Below are positions 1 through 5,814 of a DNA stretch of 7,518 nucleotides, in pieces. How positions within the stretch are numbered: the first letter of the stretch is position 1; each line of letters opens with the position of its first letter. The translations under genes and the position numbers were made by a program. The notes below the pieces were generated by a model. It worked only from the letters and a program-made list of their open reading frames with translations. It had not been told where the DNA came from and made no database searches. This stretch comes from Vulcanimicrobiia bacterium (GTDB lineage: Bacteria; Eremiobacterota; Eremiobacteria; Baltobacterales; Baltobacteraceae): assembly GCA_024281135.1 (NCBI GenBank), contig JAMXLG010000114.1, forward strand, positions 1-7,518, in the 5' to 3' direction.

Positions 1-17
1 CGTAGAACAGCCACTGG

Positions 18-866
18 GTGAGCGAAAGAAGCAGCCTGCGCGTCCGCGACTTTGGCTGTGGCGAACTGCATACGGTGGCGTCAGCCGGATGTGCGTCGGT
101 TCACTATTACGTTCGGGAAGCCGCACATCCACATCGAACCGTGGAGCACGCATACCCGTCACATTCGCTGGTCTTCACCGATGTCGGCGAGTGGCAATAT
201 CACGGCGCCGACAAGCCGTCGACAATTACGGATGAAATCGTAGTTACGGGCATAGGGCATCGGCATTATTCGTGCGCGCATCCTGACGATGTATCCAACC
301 AGTGCTTTATCGTCGCACTTGCGAATGACGCGTTCGATGAGGATGCTCCGGTCTTTCTATCGGCGACCGTCCGGCTCACGCCTGAGATGCGCGCGCATCG
401 TCGCGCTATCGCGCGCGCCGTGGAGGGCGACGCAGAAGCCGAGATGATCGAAAGTCTGTCCTTTTCGCTTTACGAGATTGCCGCTCGCGTGAGTTCGAAG
501 CCAACGAGAGTTCCCACCGTCGATATCCGCATGGCGTATGCGAAAAAGTTGCTTCGCGATCGCTGTTGCGAGCGAGTATCCATCAGTGACATCGCGCGAG
601 AGCTCGATCTTTCACGCTTCACGTTTACGCGACGTTTCCTTGCAGCTGCCAGCATAACACCGCATCAATTCGTAACGCAATTGCGAATCGAACGCGCGAA
701 AGACGCATTGCTGCGAACGAGCCGTTCGATTGAAGATGTTGGATCAGCGAATGGATTCGGAAGCATCGCGCACTTTTCGCATTCCTTCCGGGCCATCGTC
801 GGATGCACGCCCAGCGCTTATCGGCTGATGGCTTCTTCGAGTGCCGACTCGAACGCCGACGGCTGA
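18..866 (+). CDS. AraC-family transcriptional regulator
   Basis: Predicted DNA-binding regulator of 282 aa, a usual length for the family. The C-terminal ~100 residues (about 170-270) form the double helix-turn-helix of AraC/XylS proteins. The first HTH is near residues 188-215 (SISDIARELDLSRFTFTRRF, then a TP turn). The second is near 237-269 (SIEDVGSANGFGSIAHFSHS, then FR and GCTPSAYR). The N-terminal ~110 residues look like a beta-rich, cupin-like sensing domain with many His residues, but no ligand can be named. An in-frame TAG at 3-5 means the gene begins inside the window, and GTG at 18 is the first start codon after it. No clear Shine-Dalgarno precedes it, so a later start such as the GTG at residue 20 is possible. 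It is the only plus-strand gene and converges on the hydrolase gene with a 49-bp overlap. Its target is unknown; the converging genes are only a guess. Confidence 0.9.
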   Translation: MSERSSLRVRDFGCGELHTVASAGCASVHYYVREAAHPHRTVEHAYPSHSLVFTDVGEWQYHGADKPSTITDEIVVTGIGHRHYSCAHPDDVSNQCFIVALANDAFDEDAPVFLSATVRLTPEMRAHRRAIARAVEGDAEAEMIESLSFSLYEIAARVSSKPTRVPTVDIRMAYAKKLLRDRCCERVSISDIARELDLSRFTFTRRFLAAASITPHQFVTQLRIERAKDALLRTSRSIEDVGSANGFGSIAHFSHSFRAIVGCTPSAYRLMASSSADSNADG

Positions 867-1684
867 TCGATCATCACGAAATGCCGCGCGTTCGGAATTA
901 GGACGACGTTGCCTCGGGGAGCGTGCGCGATCCACTTGCGATAAGCTACGAGCTTTTCGTCGCTCGTCTTGAACCCGCGGTAGGGATCGATGCGCGCATC
1001 GAACGGGATGATTTCCGTGAACGGAACGTCGATTGCGCTTAATTGCGGTGTTAGATCGAGCACGAGCGCGGCTCTCATCCACGCAACGATCGCAGCCGGA
1101 TCGCTTCGCCCGGCGAGCGCGGTCGCCTGAGCGACGTCGGCCGGTGCCGTGATCGTGTATTGGAGCATGTTGTCGCGCAGCGCATTGCCGAGTTGCGATT
1201 GCGAGATCCCTTCGTAGGGTTTGATCGACTGCGCGACCGCTTCGTCACGTTCGGCTTGCGTCGCCCCCTCCGGATACCCGCCTTCGACGCTGATCAGCTT
1301 TGTCGCGTCGTGCGGATACGTTTCCCCGAACATCACGGTGATCGTTCCACCCAAACTATGTCCCACCACCACCGGATGCAAAAGGTGTTGCGAGACGATC
1401 AACGCGTGAACTGAGTCGACAGCGCTTTTCGTCAACTCGTCGCCCGCGACCGTCGGGCGGCCGTCGAAACCCGGCAACGACAGAACGTATAAATCGTAGC
1501 GCGCGCCTAGTGCCGCAATTTGATTTCCCCAGACCCAAGGTCCACATGCGAGACCCGGAATGAGCACGATCGGCCGGCCCTGCGGATTCCCGAAGCGCTC
1601 GACGTGAGCGATCCCGGCGTCGAATGCCGCCTTCGGGCCCGGAAGTGCGACGAGCGTGGCCAGAAGAAGCGCAAATACGTTCAT
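818..1684 (-). CDS. alpha/beta-fold hydrolase, probably exported
   Basis: Serine hydrolase of the alpha/beta fold, 288 aa. The oxyanion-loop region reads LIPGLACGPWVW (residues 41-52). The nucleophile elbow is GHSLGG, making Ser110 the nucleophile. The catalytic His is most likely His268 in ARHFVMIDQP. The acid is probably Asp229 or Asp233 in FDARIDP. The first ~20 residues are strongly hydrophobic (MNVFALLLATLVALPGPKAA), suggesting export. They lack an N-terminal positive charge and a clean AxA site, so a signal peptide or anchor is likely but not certain. The start is supported by AAGAGG (1691-1696) six nt upstream of ATG, and no other start codon lies between it and the upstream in-frame stop. 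It is the last gene of a three-gene minus-strand set, 48 nt after the membrane-protein gene. The fold does not reveal the substrate; esterase, lipase or lactonase-type activities are all possible. Confidence 0.88.
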   Translation of the reverse strand: MNVFALLLATLVALPGPKAAFDAGIAHVERFGNPQGRPIVLIPGLACGPWVWGNQIAALGARYDLYVLSLPGFDGRPTVAGDELTKSAVDSVHALIVSQHLLHPVVVGHSLGGTITVMFGETYPHDATKLISVEGGYPEGATQAERDEAVAQSIKPYEGISQSQLGNALRDNMLQYTITAPADVAQATALAGRSDPAAIVAWMRAALVLDLTPQLSAIDVPFTEIIPFDARIDPYRGFKTSDEKLVAYRKWIAHAPRGNVVLIPNARHFVMIDQPSAFESALEEAISR

Positions 1685-1697
1685 TTCGTGCCTCTTC

Positions 1698-1715
1698 GCC
1701 GGAGCGCTACCCGGC
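1698..1715 (-). other. possible intercistronic hairpin before the hydrolase SD
   Basis: In the 48-nt gap between the membrane-protein and hydrolase genes, GCCGG and CCGGC can pair as a 5-bp stem around an 8-nt loop that itself contains the palindrome AGCGCT. It ends one base before the AAGAGG Shine-Dalgarno of the hydrolase. There is no T tract, so it is not a standard intrinsic terminator. It might affect message stability or ribosome entry, or be chance in GC-rich DNA. Confidence 0.25.
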
Positions 1716-1732
1716 CATTTGCAGATTTGTGC

Positions 1733-2182
1733 CTAGGCCTTGCTCTCCTCAGAGCCATGCTCGCGCAATCGTTTCGTCAGAAAGATTAGGCCGAGCGCTT
1801 GCGTCCATTCGGAGACGATATTTCCGACGACCTGTCCCCACTTAGCGTTGGGATTTTGATGATTGAAGACCGCTATCCAGACGAAGAGCGTCACGATGAC
1901 GAAGATCGAGAACGAATGCTCCACCCCGAAGCGCTTGATGCCAGTATACCGCGCTGCGAATTGTCGTTTCGTTTCCTTCGAGCCGCGTTCCATGAAGATT
2001 TTCGTGCCGAGCACCATGAGCACGACGCCGCTCCAGTCCGCGATCGCGTTTCCAAAGAACGATCCCCAATGCGTGTCGGGATTTGAGATGCTATATAAAA
2101 GGATCCAAAGCCCGAGGATTGCTGACGTCGCGATCGTGAGCCCGTGCTCGGAACAAAAGTAACGGAGTTGCTTGACGCGCAT
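1733..2182 (-). CDS. four-helix membrane protein with internal tandem duplication
   Basis: Small integral membrane protein, 149 aa, of unknown function. Four hydrophobic segments are visible at about residues 15-33, 51-64, 91-107 and 127-136. They fall in two halves that align without gaps at an offset of 76 residues. Each half has EH, a helix containing Trp, an NP..xWG...GN....W loop, a second helix ending in TK, and a polar tail E(R/H)GSxE(T/S)K. The even helix number and same-direction repeats put both ends on the same side, probably the cytoplasm. From memory, the half-unit resembles the small DUF6766-type proteins (a helix, then W.SEF, then a helix, then GS.ESK), but I could not check this. 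ATG at 2182 is the only start before an in-frame TAG 21 nt upstream, which is the stop codon of the preceding gene. No strong Shine-Dalgarno is visible, so translation may be coupled to that gene. Confidence 0.85.
   Translation of the reverse strand: MRVKQLRYFCSEHGLTIATSAILGLWILLYSISNPDTHWGSFFGNAIADWSGVVLMVLGTKIFMERGSKETKRQFAARYTGIKRFGVEHSFSIFVIVTLFVWIAVFNHQNPNAKWGQVVGNIVSEWTQALGLIFLTKRLREHGSEESKA
1739..2149 (-). repeat. protein-level tandem duplication within the membrane protein
   Basis: Residues 12-72 (DNA 1967-2149) and 88-148 (DNA 1739-1921) align over 61 positions with no gap and about 20 identities. Matching pairs include E12/E88, H13/H89, W26/W102, N34-P35/N110-P111, W39-G40/W115-G116, G44-N45/G120-N121, W50/W126, T60-K61/T136-K137, E65/E141, G67-S68/G143-S144, E70/E146 and K72/K148. 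The units are diverged, so this is an old duplication, not a recent DNA repeat. Confidence 0.85.
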
Positions 2183-2203
2183 GCGGCAAGCATACCCATT
2201 GCG

Positions 2204-2626
2204 CTAGCGGCGTGACTTCTGACCGACGTAGGCGAGTGCGTCTTTCGCCTGCCATGTGCGGGGGAAGCCGCGTTCGAGCATCGCGAGACATCGATGTGCG
2301 CCGTCGCTTTGTAGCGCATGCGCGCGTCCGTAAATGTGAAGCGTGCGGTCCATGAAGCCGGCCAGCCATGGATCGCGCGGATAGTGATGATCCCAATCTT
2401 CAATCGCGCGTTCGACGTTATCGACGCCGCGAAGGGCGCCGGCTACAAGCAGCTCGCTGTCGCCCTTTCGTTCGAAAGCAACCAGGCGGTTTCTGATGCC
2501 CAGTATGCTGTCCTTGAACGGGCCGAAATATTCGTCCGCCGGCGCGGAGTCGTGAATATCAGCGTGCGCAACAGACGAGCAAGCGAGCACGAGCGCGACA
2601 CACGCGAAAGCGAGCGAGCGTACCAT
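2204..2626 (-). CDS. small secreted alpha-helical protein, unknown function
   Basis: Predicted secreted protein of 140 aa. It has a clear Sec signal peptide: Arg3, a hydrophobic stretch from about residue 5 to 16, and a signal peptidase I site after VAHA (A20-x-A22). The mature ~118 residues are rich in helix-forming and charged residues. Two similar stretches about 39 residues apart, HHYPRDPWLAGF (80-91) and ERGFPRTWQAKD (118-129), recall the ends of TPR-like helical hairpins, so a short TPR-like fold is possible. I do not recognise a named family. The start is well supported by AAAGGAG (2634-2640) seven nt upstream of ATG. It is the first gene after a possible promoter and lies 21 nt ahead of the membrane-protein gene, so the two are probably co-transcribed and may act together at the cell envelope. 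Confidence 0.8.
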   Translation of the reverse strand: MVRSLAFACVALVLACSSVAHADIHDSAPADEYFGPFKDSILGIRNRLVAFERKGDSELLVAGALRGVDNVERAIEDWDHHYPRDPWLAGFMDRTLHIYGRAHALQSDGAHRCLAMLERGFPRTWQAKDALAYVGQKSRR

Positions 2627-2633
2627 ACAAATG

Positions 2634-2640
2634 CTCCTTT
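2634..2640 (-). promoter_or_regulatory. ribosome binding site of the small secreted protein gene
   Basis: AAAGGAG on the minus strand, seven nt before the ATG at 2626, is one of the strongest Shine-Dalgarno sequences in the window. It fixes this start codon. Confidence 0.75.
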
Positions 2641-2647
2641 ACTAAGC

Positions 2648-2676
2648 ATTATCGGCACGCTCGCTTTGTTTGTATA
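2648..2676 (-). promoter_or_regulatory. possible sigma70-type promoter
   Basis: On the minus strand, a -35-like TATACA (2671-2676, 4 of 6 to consensus) and a -10-like GATAAT (2648-2653, 5 of 6) are separated by exactly 17 nt in the 65-nt gap after icd. Transcription would start near 2640-2642, leaving a leader of about 15 nt in which the Shine-Dalgarno sits almost at the 5' end. This would drive the secreted-protein, membrane-protein and hydrolase genes. It was found by eye only. No intrinsic terminator is visible after icd, so readthrough is also possible. Confidence 0.4.
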
Positions 2677-2691
2677 GCTACAGTGCTTGTG

Positions 2692-4152
2692 CTACTGTCC
2701 CTGTGCGAGCGAGTAGCCGCGCTCCCCGTTGAACGTGAAGAGCCCCTCGGTCTTGATGACGTCGAAGCCCGCTTTGTCGAGTTCCATGAGCAAGTGCGCG
2801 ACATGGCCTTGCGTGAAGTGTCCATTGTCCGCTTCGAAGCGGCACGACCAATGATCGCTCCAGTACGTGTCGGGATTGCCGTTCGGCCACACCTTCGTTC
2901 CGCGATTCGCAATCACGGTCAGCTTCGCGCCGTCAATTGCAATTTGTTGCATCGCGGCGGCTATGCGATCGGGGTTTCCTTGCGGCTGGTCGATGAACAC
3001 GTCGACGCCGACACGTTTCTTTTCTGGCCGCGGGCCGGCACCGCGAATCGAAAGATCCATGTGCGCGTCGGCGGCGTATTCGGCGGGCTTCAGCTGTTTC
3101 GGACGTTGTCCAAGACGCGCGATCACGGCATCGGCGAATTCACGCGTGCCGACTTTTTCTTTTGACACGCCTTCTTTGTAGATGTCGTAGGTGTGGATGC
3201 CGTCTTCGATGGTCTTGAGCCAGGCGTTATGAACGCGCTCGGCAATCTTGCCTTGACCGATGTGCACGAGCATCAGAATCGCGCCGTGCAAGAGACCCGA
3301 GGGGTTCGCCATGTTCTGCCCCGCGCGCCGCGGAGCAGAGCCGTGGATCGCTTCGAACATCGAGCAGTGATCGCCGATGTTGGCCGATCCGGCAAGGCCG
3401 ACCGAACCCGTGATCTGCGCCGCTACGTCCGAGAGGACGTCGCCGTAGAGATTCGGCATCACGATGACGTCGAATGCTTCGGGCGTGTCGGCCATTTTCG
3501 CAGCGCCGATATCAACGATCCAGTGCTCGCTCTCAATCTCCGGATACTCTTTTGAGATCTCATCGAACGTGCGATGGAACAAGCCGTCCGTGATCTTCAT
3601 GATGTTGTCTTTGGTGAAGCACGTGACTTTTTTGCGATTATTTGCGCGCGCGTATTCGAAGGCGTAACGAATGATGCGTTTGCTGCCCGGCCGCGAGATC
3701 AGCTTGAGGCACTGTGCCACCTGATTGGTTTGGCGATGCTCGATACCGCCGTAGACGTCTTCCTCGTTCTCGCGCACGATGACGATATCCATATTGGGAT
3801 GCTTCGTCGCGACGTACGGCGCAAGCGATGCGCATGGACGCACATTCGCATACATGCCGAGCGTCTTGCGAACGGTTACGTTCAGACTTTTGAAACCGCC
3901 GCCTTGCGGCGTGGTAATCGGTGCTTTCAAAAACACTTTCGTGCGGCGCAACGATTCCCACGATTCGGGCTCGATGCCGCTTTGTAAACCGCGGTTGTAG
4001 ATCGCTTCGCCGATGTCGATGCGTTCGAGGTCGAGCGCGGCGCCCGCTTCGGTAATGATTCGAAGCGTCGCATCCATAATCTCGGGACCGATGCCGTCGC
4101 CATAGGCTACGGTTACCGGAACCTTCTTTTCGGTCGCCAATGTGCTAGTCAT
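2692..4152 (-). CDS. icd: isocitrate dehydrogenase, NADP-type (Thermus-like, long form)
   Basis: Oxidative decarboxylation of isocitrate to 2-oxoglutarate in the TCA cycle; cytoplasmic, 486 aa. It opens with the family's YGDGIGPE (17-24). Substrate-binding residues are S89, N91 and R95 in KSLNVTVRK, then R105 in YANVRP, and the RENEEDVYGGIEH block (127-139) with catalytic Tyr134. Lys181 is the second catalytic base. Metal-binding aspartates are D238 and D242 in NLYGDVLSD, with D214 from the partner subunit. The cofactor loop HGSAPRRAGQNMANPSG (270-286) has Arg275-Arg276 where E. coli Icd has Lys-Tyr, which favours NADP. Residues ~380-486 (GVDVF, ISNRGTK-like ANRGTKV, CRFEADNG) form the extra C-terminal domain of Thermus thermophilus and alphaproteobacterial enzymes, absent from E. 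coli Icd. ATG at 4152 has AAAAGG nine nt upstream, inside the end of the solute-binding gene, six nt away. Confidence 0.95.
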   Translation of the reverse strand: MTSTLATEKKVPVTVAYGDGIGPEIMDATLRIITEAGAALDLERIDIGEAIYNRGLQSGIEPESWESLRRTKVFLKAPITTPQGGGFKSLNVTVRKTLGMYANVRPCASLAPYVATKHPNMDIVIVRENEEDVYGGIEHRQTNQVAQCLKLISRPGSKRIIRYAFEYARANNRKKVTCFTKDNIMKITDGLFHRTFDEISKEYPEIESEHWIVDIGAAKMADTPEAFDVIVMPNLYGDVLSDVAAQITGSVGLAGSANIGDHCSMFEAIHGSAPRRAGQNMANPSGLLHGAILMLVHIGQGKIAERVHNAWLKTIEDGIHTYDIYKEGVSKEKVGTREFADAVIARLGQRPKQLKPAEYAADAHMDLSIRGAGPRPEKKRVGVDVFIDQPQGNPDRIAAAMQQIAIDGAKLTVIANRGTKVWPNGNPDTYWSDHWSCRFEADNGHFTQGHVAHLLMELDKAGFDVIKTEGLFTFNGERGYSLAQGQ

Positions 4153-4158
4153 ACGTCG

Positions 4159-4167
4159 TTACCTTTT
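4159..4167 (-). promoter_or_regulatory. icd ribosome binding site overlapping the upstream gene's end
   Basis: The minus-strand sequence AAAAGGTAA holds the last two codons (Lys-Arg) and the TAA of the solute-binding protein gene. Its AAAAGG (4162-4167) also serves as the likely Shine-Dalgarno for icd, nine nt from the ATG. This geometry suits translational coupling within one transcript. Confidence 0.55.
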
Positions 4168-5775
4168 CCAGAGATACGCGTTCCAGCCTTCGCTGATGCC
4201 GTTCGGGGTGAAGTTTTGTAGCTCCGGAGCGCGTACGTACCGCTGACGTTGGTCGTAGATGAAGAAACCAGGAACGTCACGGAGCAGGAGTTCTTGAATC
4301 TTTTCGTACGCCGCCTTGCGCCGCGCTCGGTCGAAGGTCGAGAGCGCGTCATGCTGCAGCGAATCCATTTCCGAGCTGCAGTAATGCATGATGTTGTTGC
4401 CGGTCGGCGGCGCCATCGAGCAGAGGAACTGCGACGAATCGTCCGGATCGGCCCCCGCGACCCACGAGTAGTACGCGATATCGAACTTTCCGGAGTTGAA
4501 GATGCCGCCGGTTTGCTGCGACGCGTAAAGTAGCTGATAGTCGTAGCCCTTCAGTTGCGTATCGATGCCGGCTTCGCGAAGCATTTGCTGCGTCTGCGCT
4601 ACGATCGCTTGGACGGACGAACTACCGAGCCCGAACGCGATTTGGACGGAGAGCGCCTGGCCATTCTTGGTGAAGATGCCGTTTGCTCCCGCCTTCCAGC
4701 CGTCTGCGGTAAGGATCGACTTGGCTTGTGCAATGTCGTGCGGAATCGGCTTTAGTGATTCGGGATATGCCCACGAGAAATCGGTCTGGTCGGCGATTGC
4801 GACAACACCCGATCCGTACGTCGACTTCTGCACGATCGCATCTGCGTCGATCGCGAGCGCGATTGCTCGACGGACGGCTGTGTCGTTGAGCGGTGGACGC
4901 TGCAAGTTGAACATGACTGCAACCCACACGGGCGCTTTCACTAGTTGCCGAACCAGCTTCGAATCGTTCTTGACGTTGTTGTAGAGCGATGCGGTCGCCT
5001 CTAACGCGACATCGACCTCGCCCGTACGCAAGAGTGACTCCTGTGTGTTCGAGTCGGGAACGATGCGAATAACGACTTCTTTGAGCTTCGGCGCGCCGAG
5101 GAAGTAGTCGTGGTTCGCTTCCAGCACGACGCGATCGTTCCGTTCCCACCGCGCGAATTTGAACGGTCCGCTGCCCACCGGCGCCGCATTGAACGCCACG
5201 CTGTTGAGACTCGAATATTTCGCCAGCAGATGAGCGGGAAGAATCCGATACGGCTGGTCGCTCTCGCCGAAAATCGTATCGATCGCGGGCGGAAAGACGC
5301 GCTTCATATGCATGACGACGGTGCGATCGTCCGGCGTATCGATCGAGGCGATCTGATCGTATCCGTGGTGCGAGAGAACGTTGTTCGAGCGGTTCATGAT
5401 TGCTTGCCAGGTGAACTTCACGTCACGGCTCGTCACCGGTAAGCCGTCGTGCCACTTCGCGTTCCTTCGCAAGTGGTAGGTAATCGTCAAGCCGTCTTTG
5501 CTGATGCCGCCATTGGATTGCGACGGAACCGTCTCGGCAAGATCGGGAACTTCACGGCCCCGCTCGTCGATCGTGACGAGTAAGCTGAAGATCAGGCCGT
5601 CGATGAAGTTCTCGTTCGAGTTCTCAGCGAGAATCGGATTGAGCTGCGTCGGATTGATCGGAATCGCGACCCGCAAAACTCCGGTCGGGCCGCTTTGCTG
5701 CGAACCCTGTTTCGCGCAGCCGTTGCTGCAGAGCAGCGCCGCGCAAAGAAAAAGCGACGGCAACGATCGTCTCAT
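4159..5775 (-). CDS. ABC transporter solute-binding lipoprotein, family 5 (peptide/nickel type)
   Basis: Extracytoplasmic binding protein of the SBP_bac_5 family (DppA, OppA, NikA relatives), 538 aa, a normal length. The N-terminus has two Arg, a hydrophobic core and Cys20 in LLCSNGC, a plausible though non-ideal lipobox, so membrane anchoring by lipidation is likely. Family blocks run in order: PDLAETVPSQ (77-86), an extended strand then AKWHDGLPVTSRDVKFTW (106-123), GSGPFKFARWERNDRVVLEA (201-220) with DYFLGAP (223-229), TGEVDVALEA (251-260), and VRRAIALAIDADAIV (301-315). The mature protein has two cysteines near the ligand-loop region (Cys452, Cys466), possibly a disulfide. No permease or ATPase gene adjoins it in the window, so it may feed a transporter encoded elsewhere. 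The ligand is not predictable; oligopeptides are the default. The start has only a weak Shine-Dalgarno but is supported by the signal sequence. Confidence 0.92.
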   Translation of the reverse strand: MRRSLPSLFLCAALLCSNGCAKQGSQQSGPTGVLRVAIPINPTQLNPILAENSNENFIDGLIFSLLVTIDERGREVPDLAETVPSQSNGGISKDGLTITYHLRRNAKWHDGLPVTSRDVKFTWQAIMNRSNNVLSHHGYDQIASIDTPDDRTVVMHMKRVFPPAIDTIFGESDQPYRILPAHLLAKYSSLNSVAFNAAPVGSGPFKFARWERNDRVVLEANHDYFLGAPKLKEVVIRIVPDSNTQESLLRTGEVDVALEATASLYNNVKNDSKLVRQLVKAPVWVAVMFNLQRPPLNDTAVRRAIALAIDADAIVQKSTYGSGVVAIADQTDFSWAYPESLKPIPHDIAQAKSILTADGWKAGANGIFTKNGQALSVQIAFGLGSSSVQAIVAQTQQMLREAGIDTQLKGYDYQLLYASQQTGGIFNSGKFDIAYYSWVAGADPDDSSQFLCSMAPPTGNNIMHYCSSEMDSLQHDALSTFDRARRKAAYEKIQELLLRDVPGFFIYDQRQRYVRAPELQNFTPNGISEGWNAYLWKR

Positions 5776-5814
5776 TGCCCGTCGCTTCGAAATCAGGCTT
5801 GCTGCCCCTTTGCC

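Noticed and set aside
391..419. GCGCGC-rich near-symmetric stretch inside the AraC gene
   Set aside because: It encodes Arg/Ala-rich helix codons in frame and shows no regular repeat unit.
1731..1738. GCCTAGGC palindrome at the end of the membrane-protein gene
   Set aside because: An isolated 8-bp palindrome over a stop codon with no second copy or context suggesting an operator or attachment site.
556..2047. Two GCGATCGC octamers (556-563 and 2040-2047) recalling the cyanobacterial HIP1 repeat
   Set aside because: Only two copies were noticed in 7.5 kb, both inside coding sequence and too sparse for the HIP1 abundance of cyanobacteria. CGATCG-rich codon use explains them.
2641..2691. Possible terminator after icd
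   Set aside because: Only very short inverted pieces such as TAGCTA are present, with no GC-rich stem followed by a T tract on the minus strand.
2683..3165. 160-codon plus-strand open frame opposite the end of icd
   Set aside because: It lies fully antisense to the conserved icd C-terminal domain, has no recognisable domain, and is best explained as a shadow frame.
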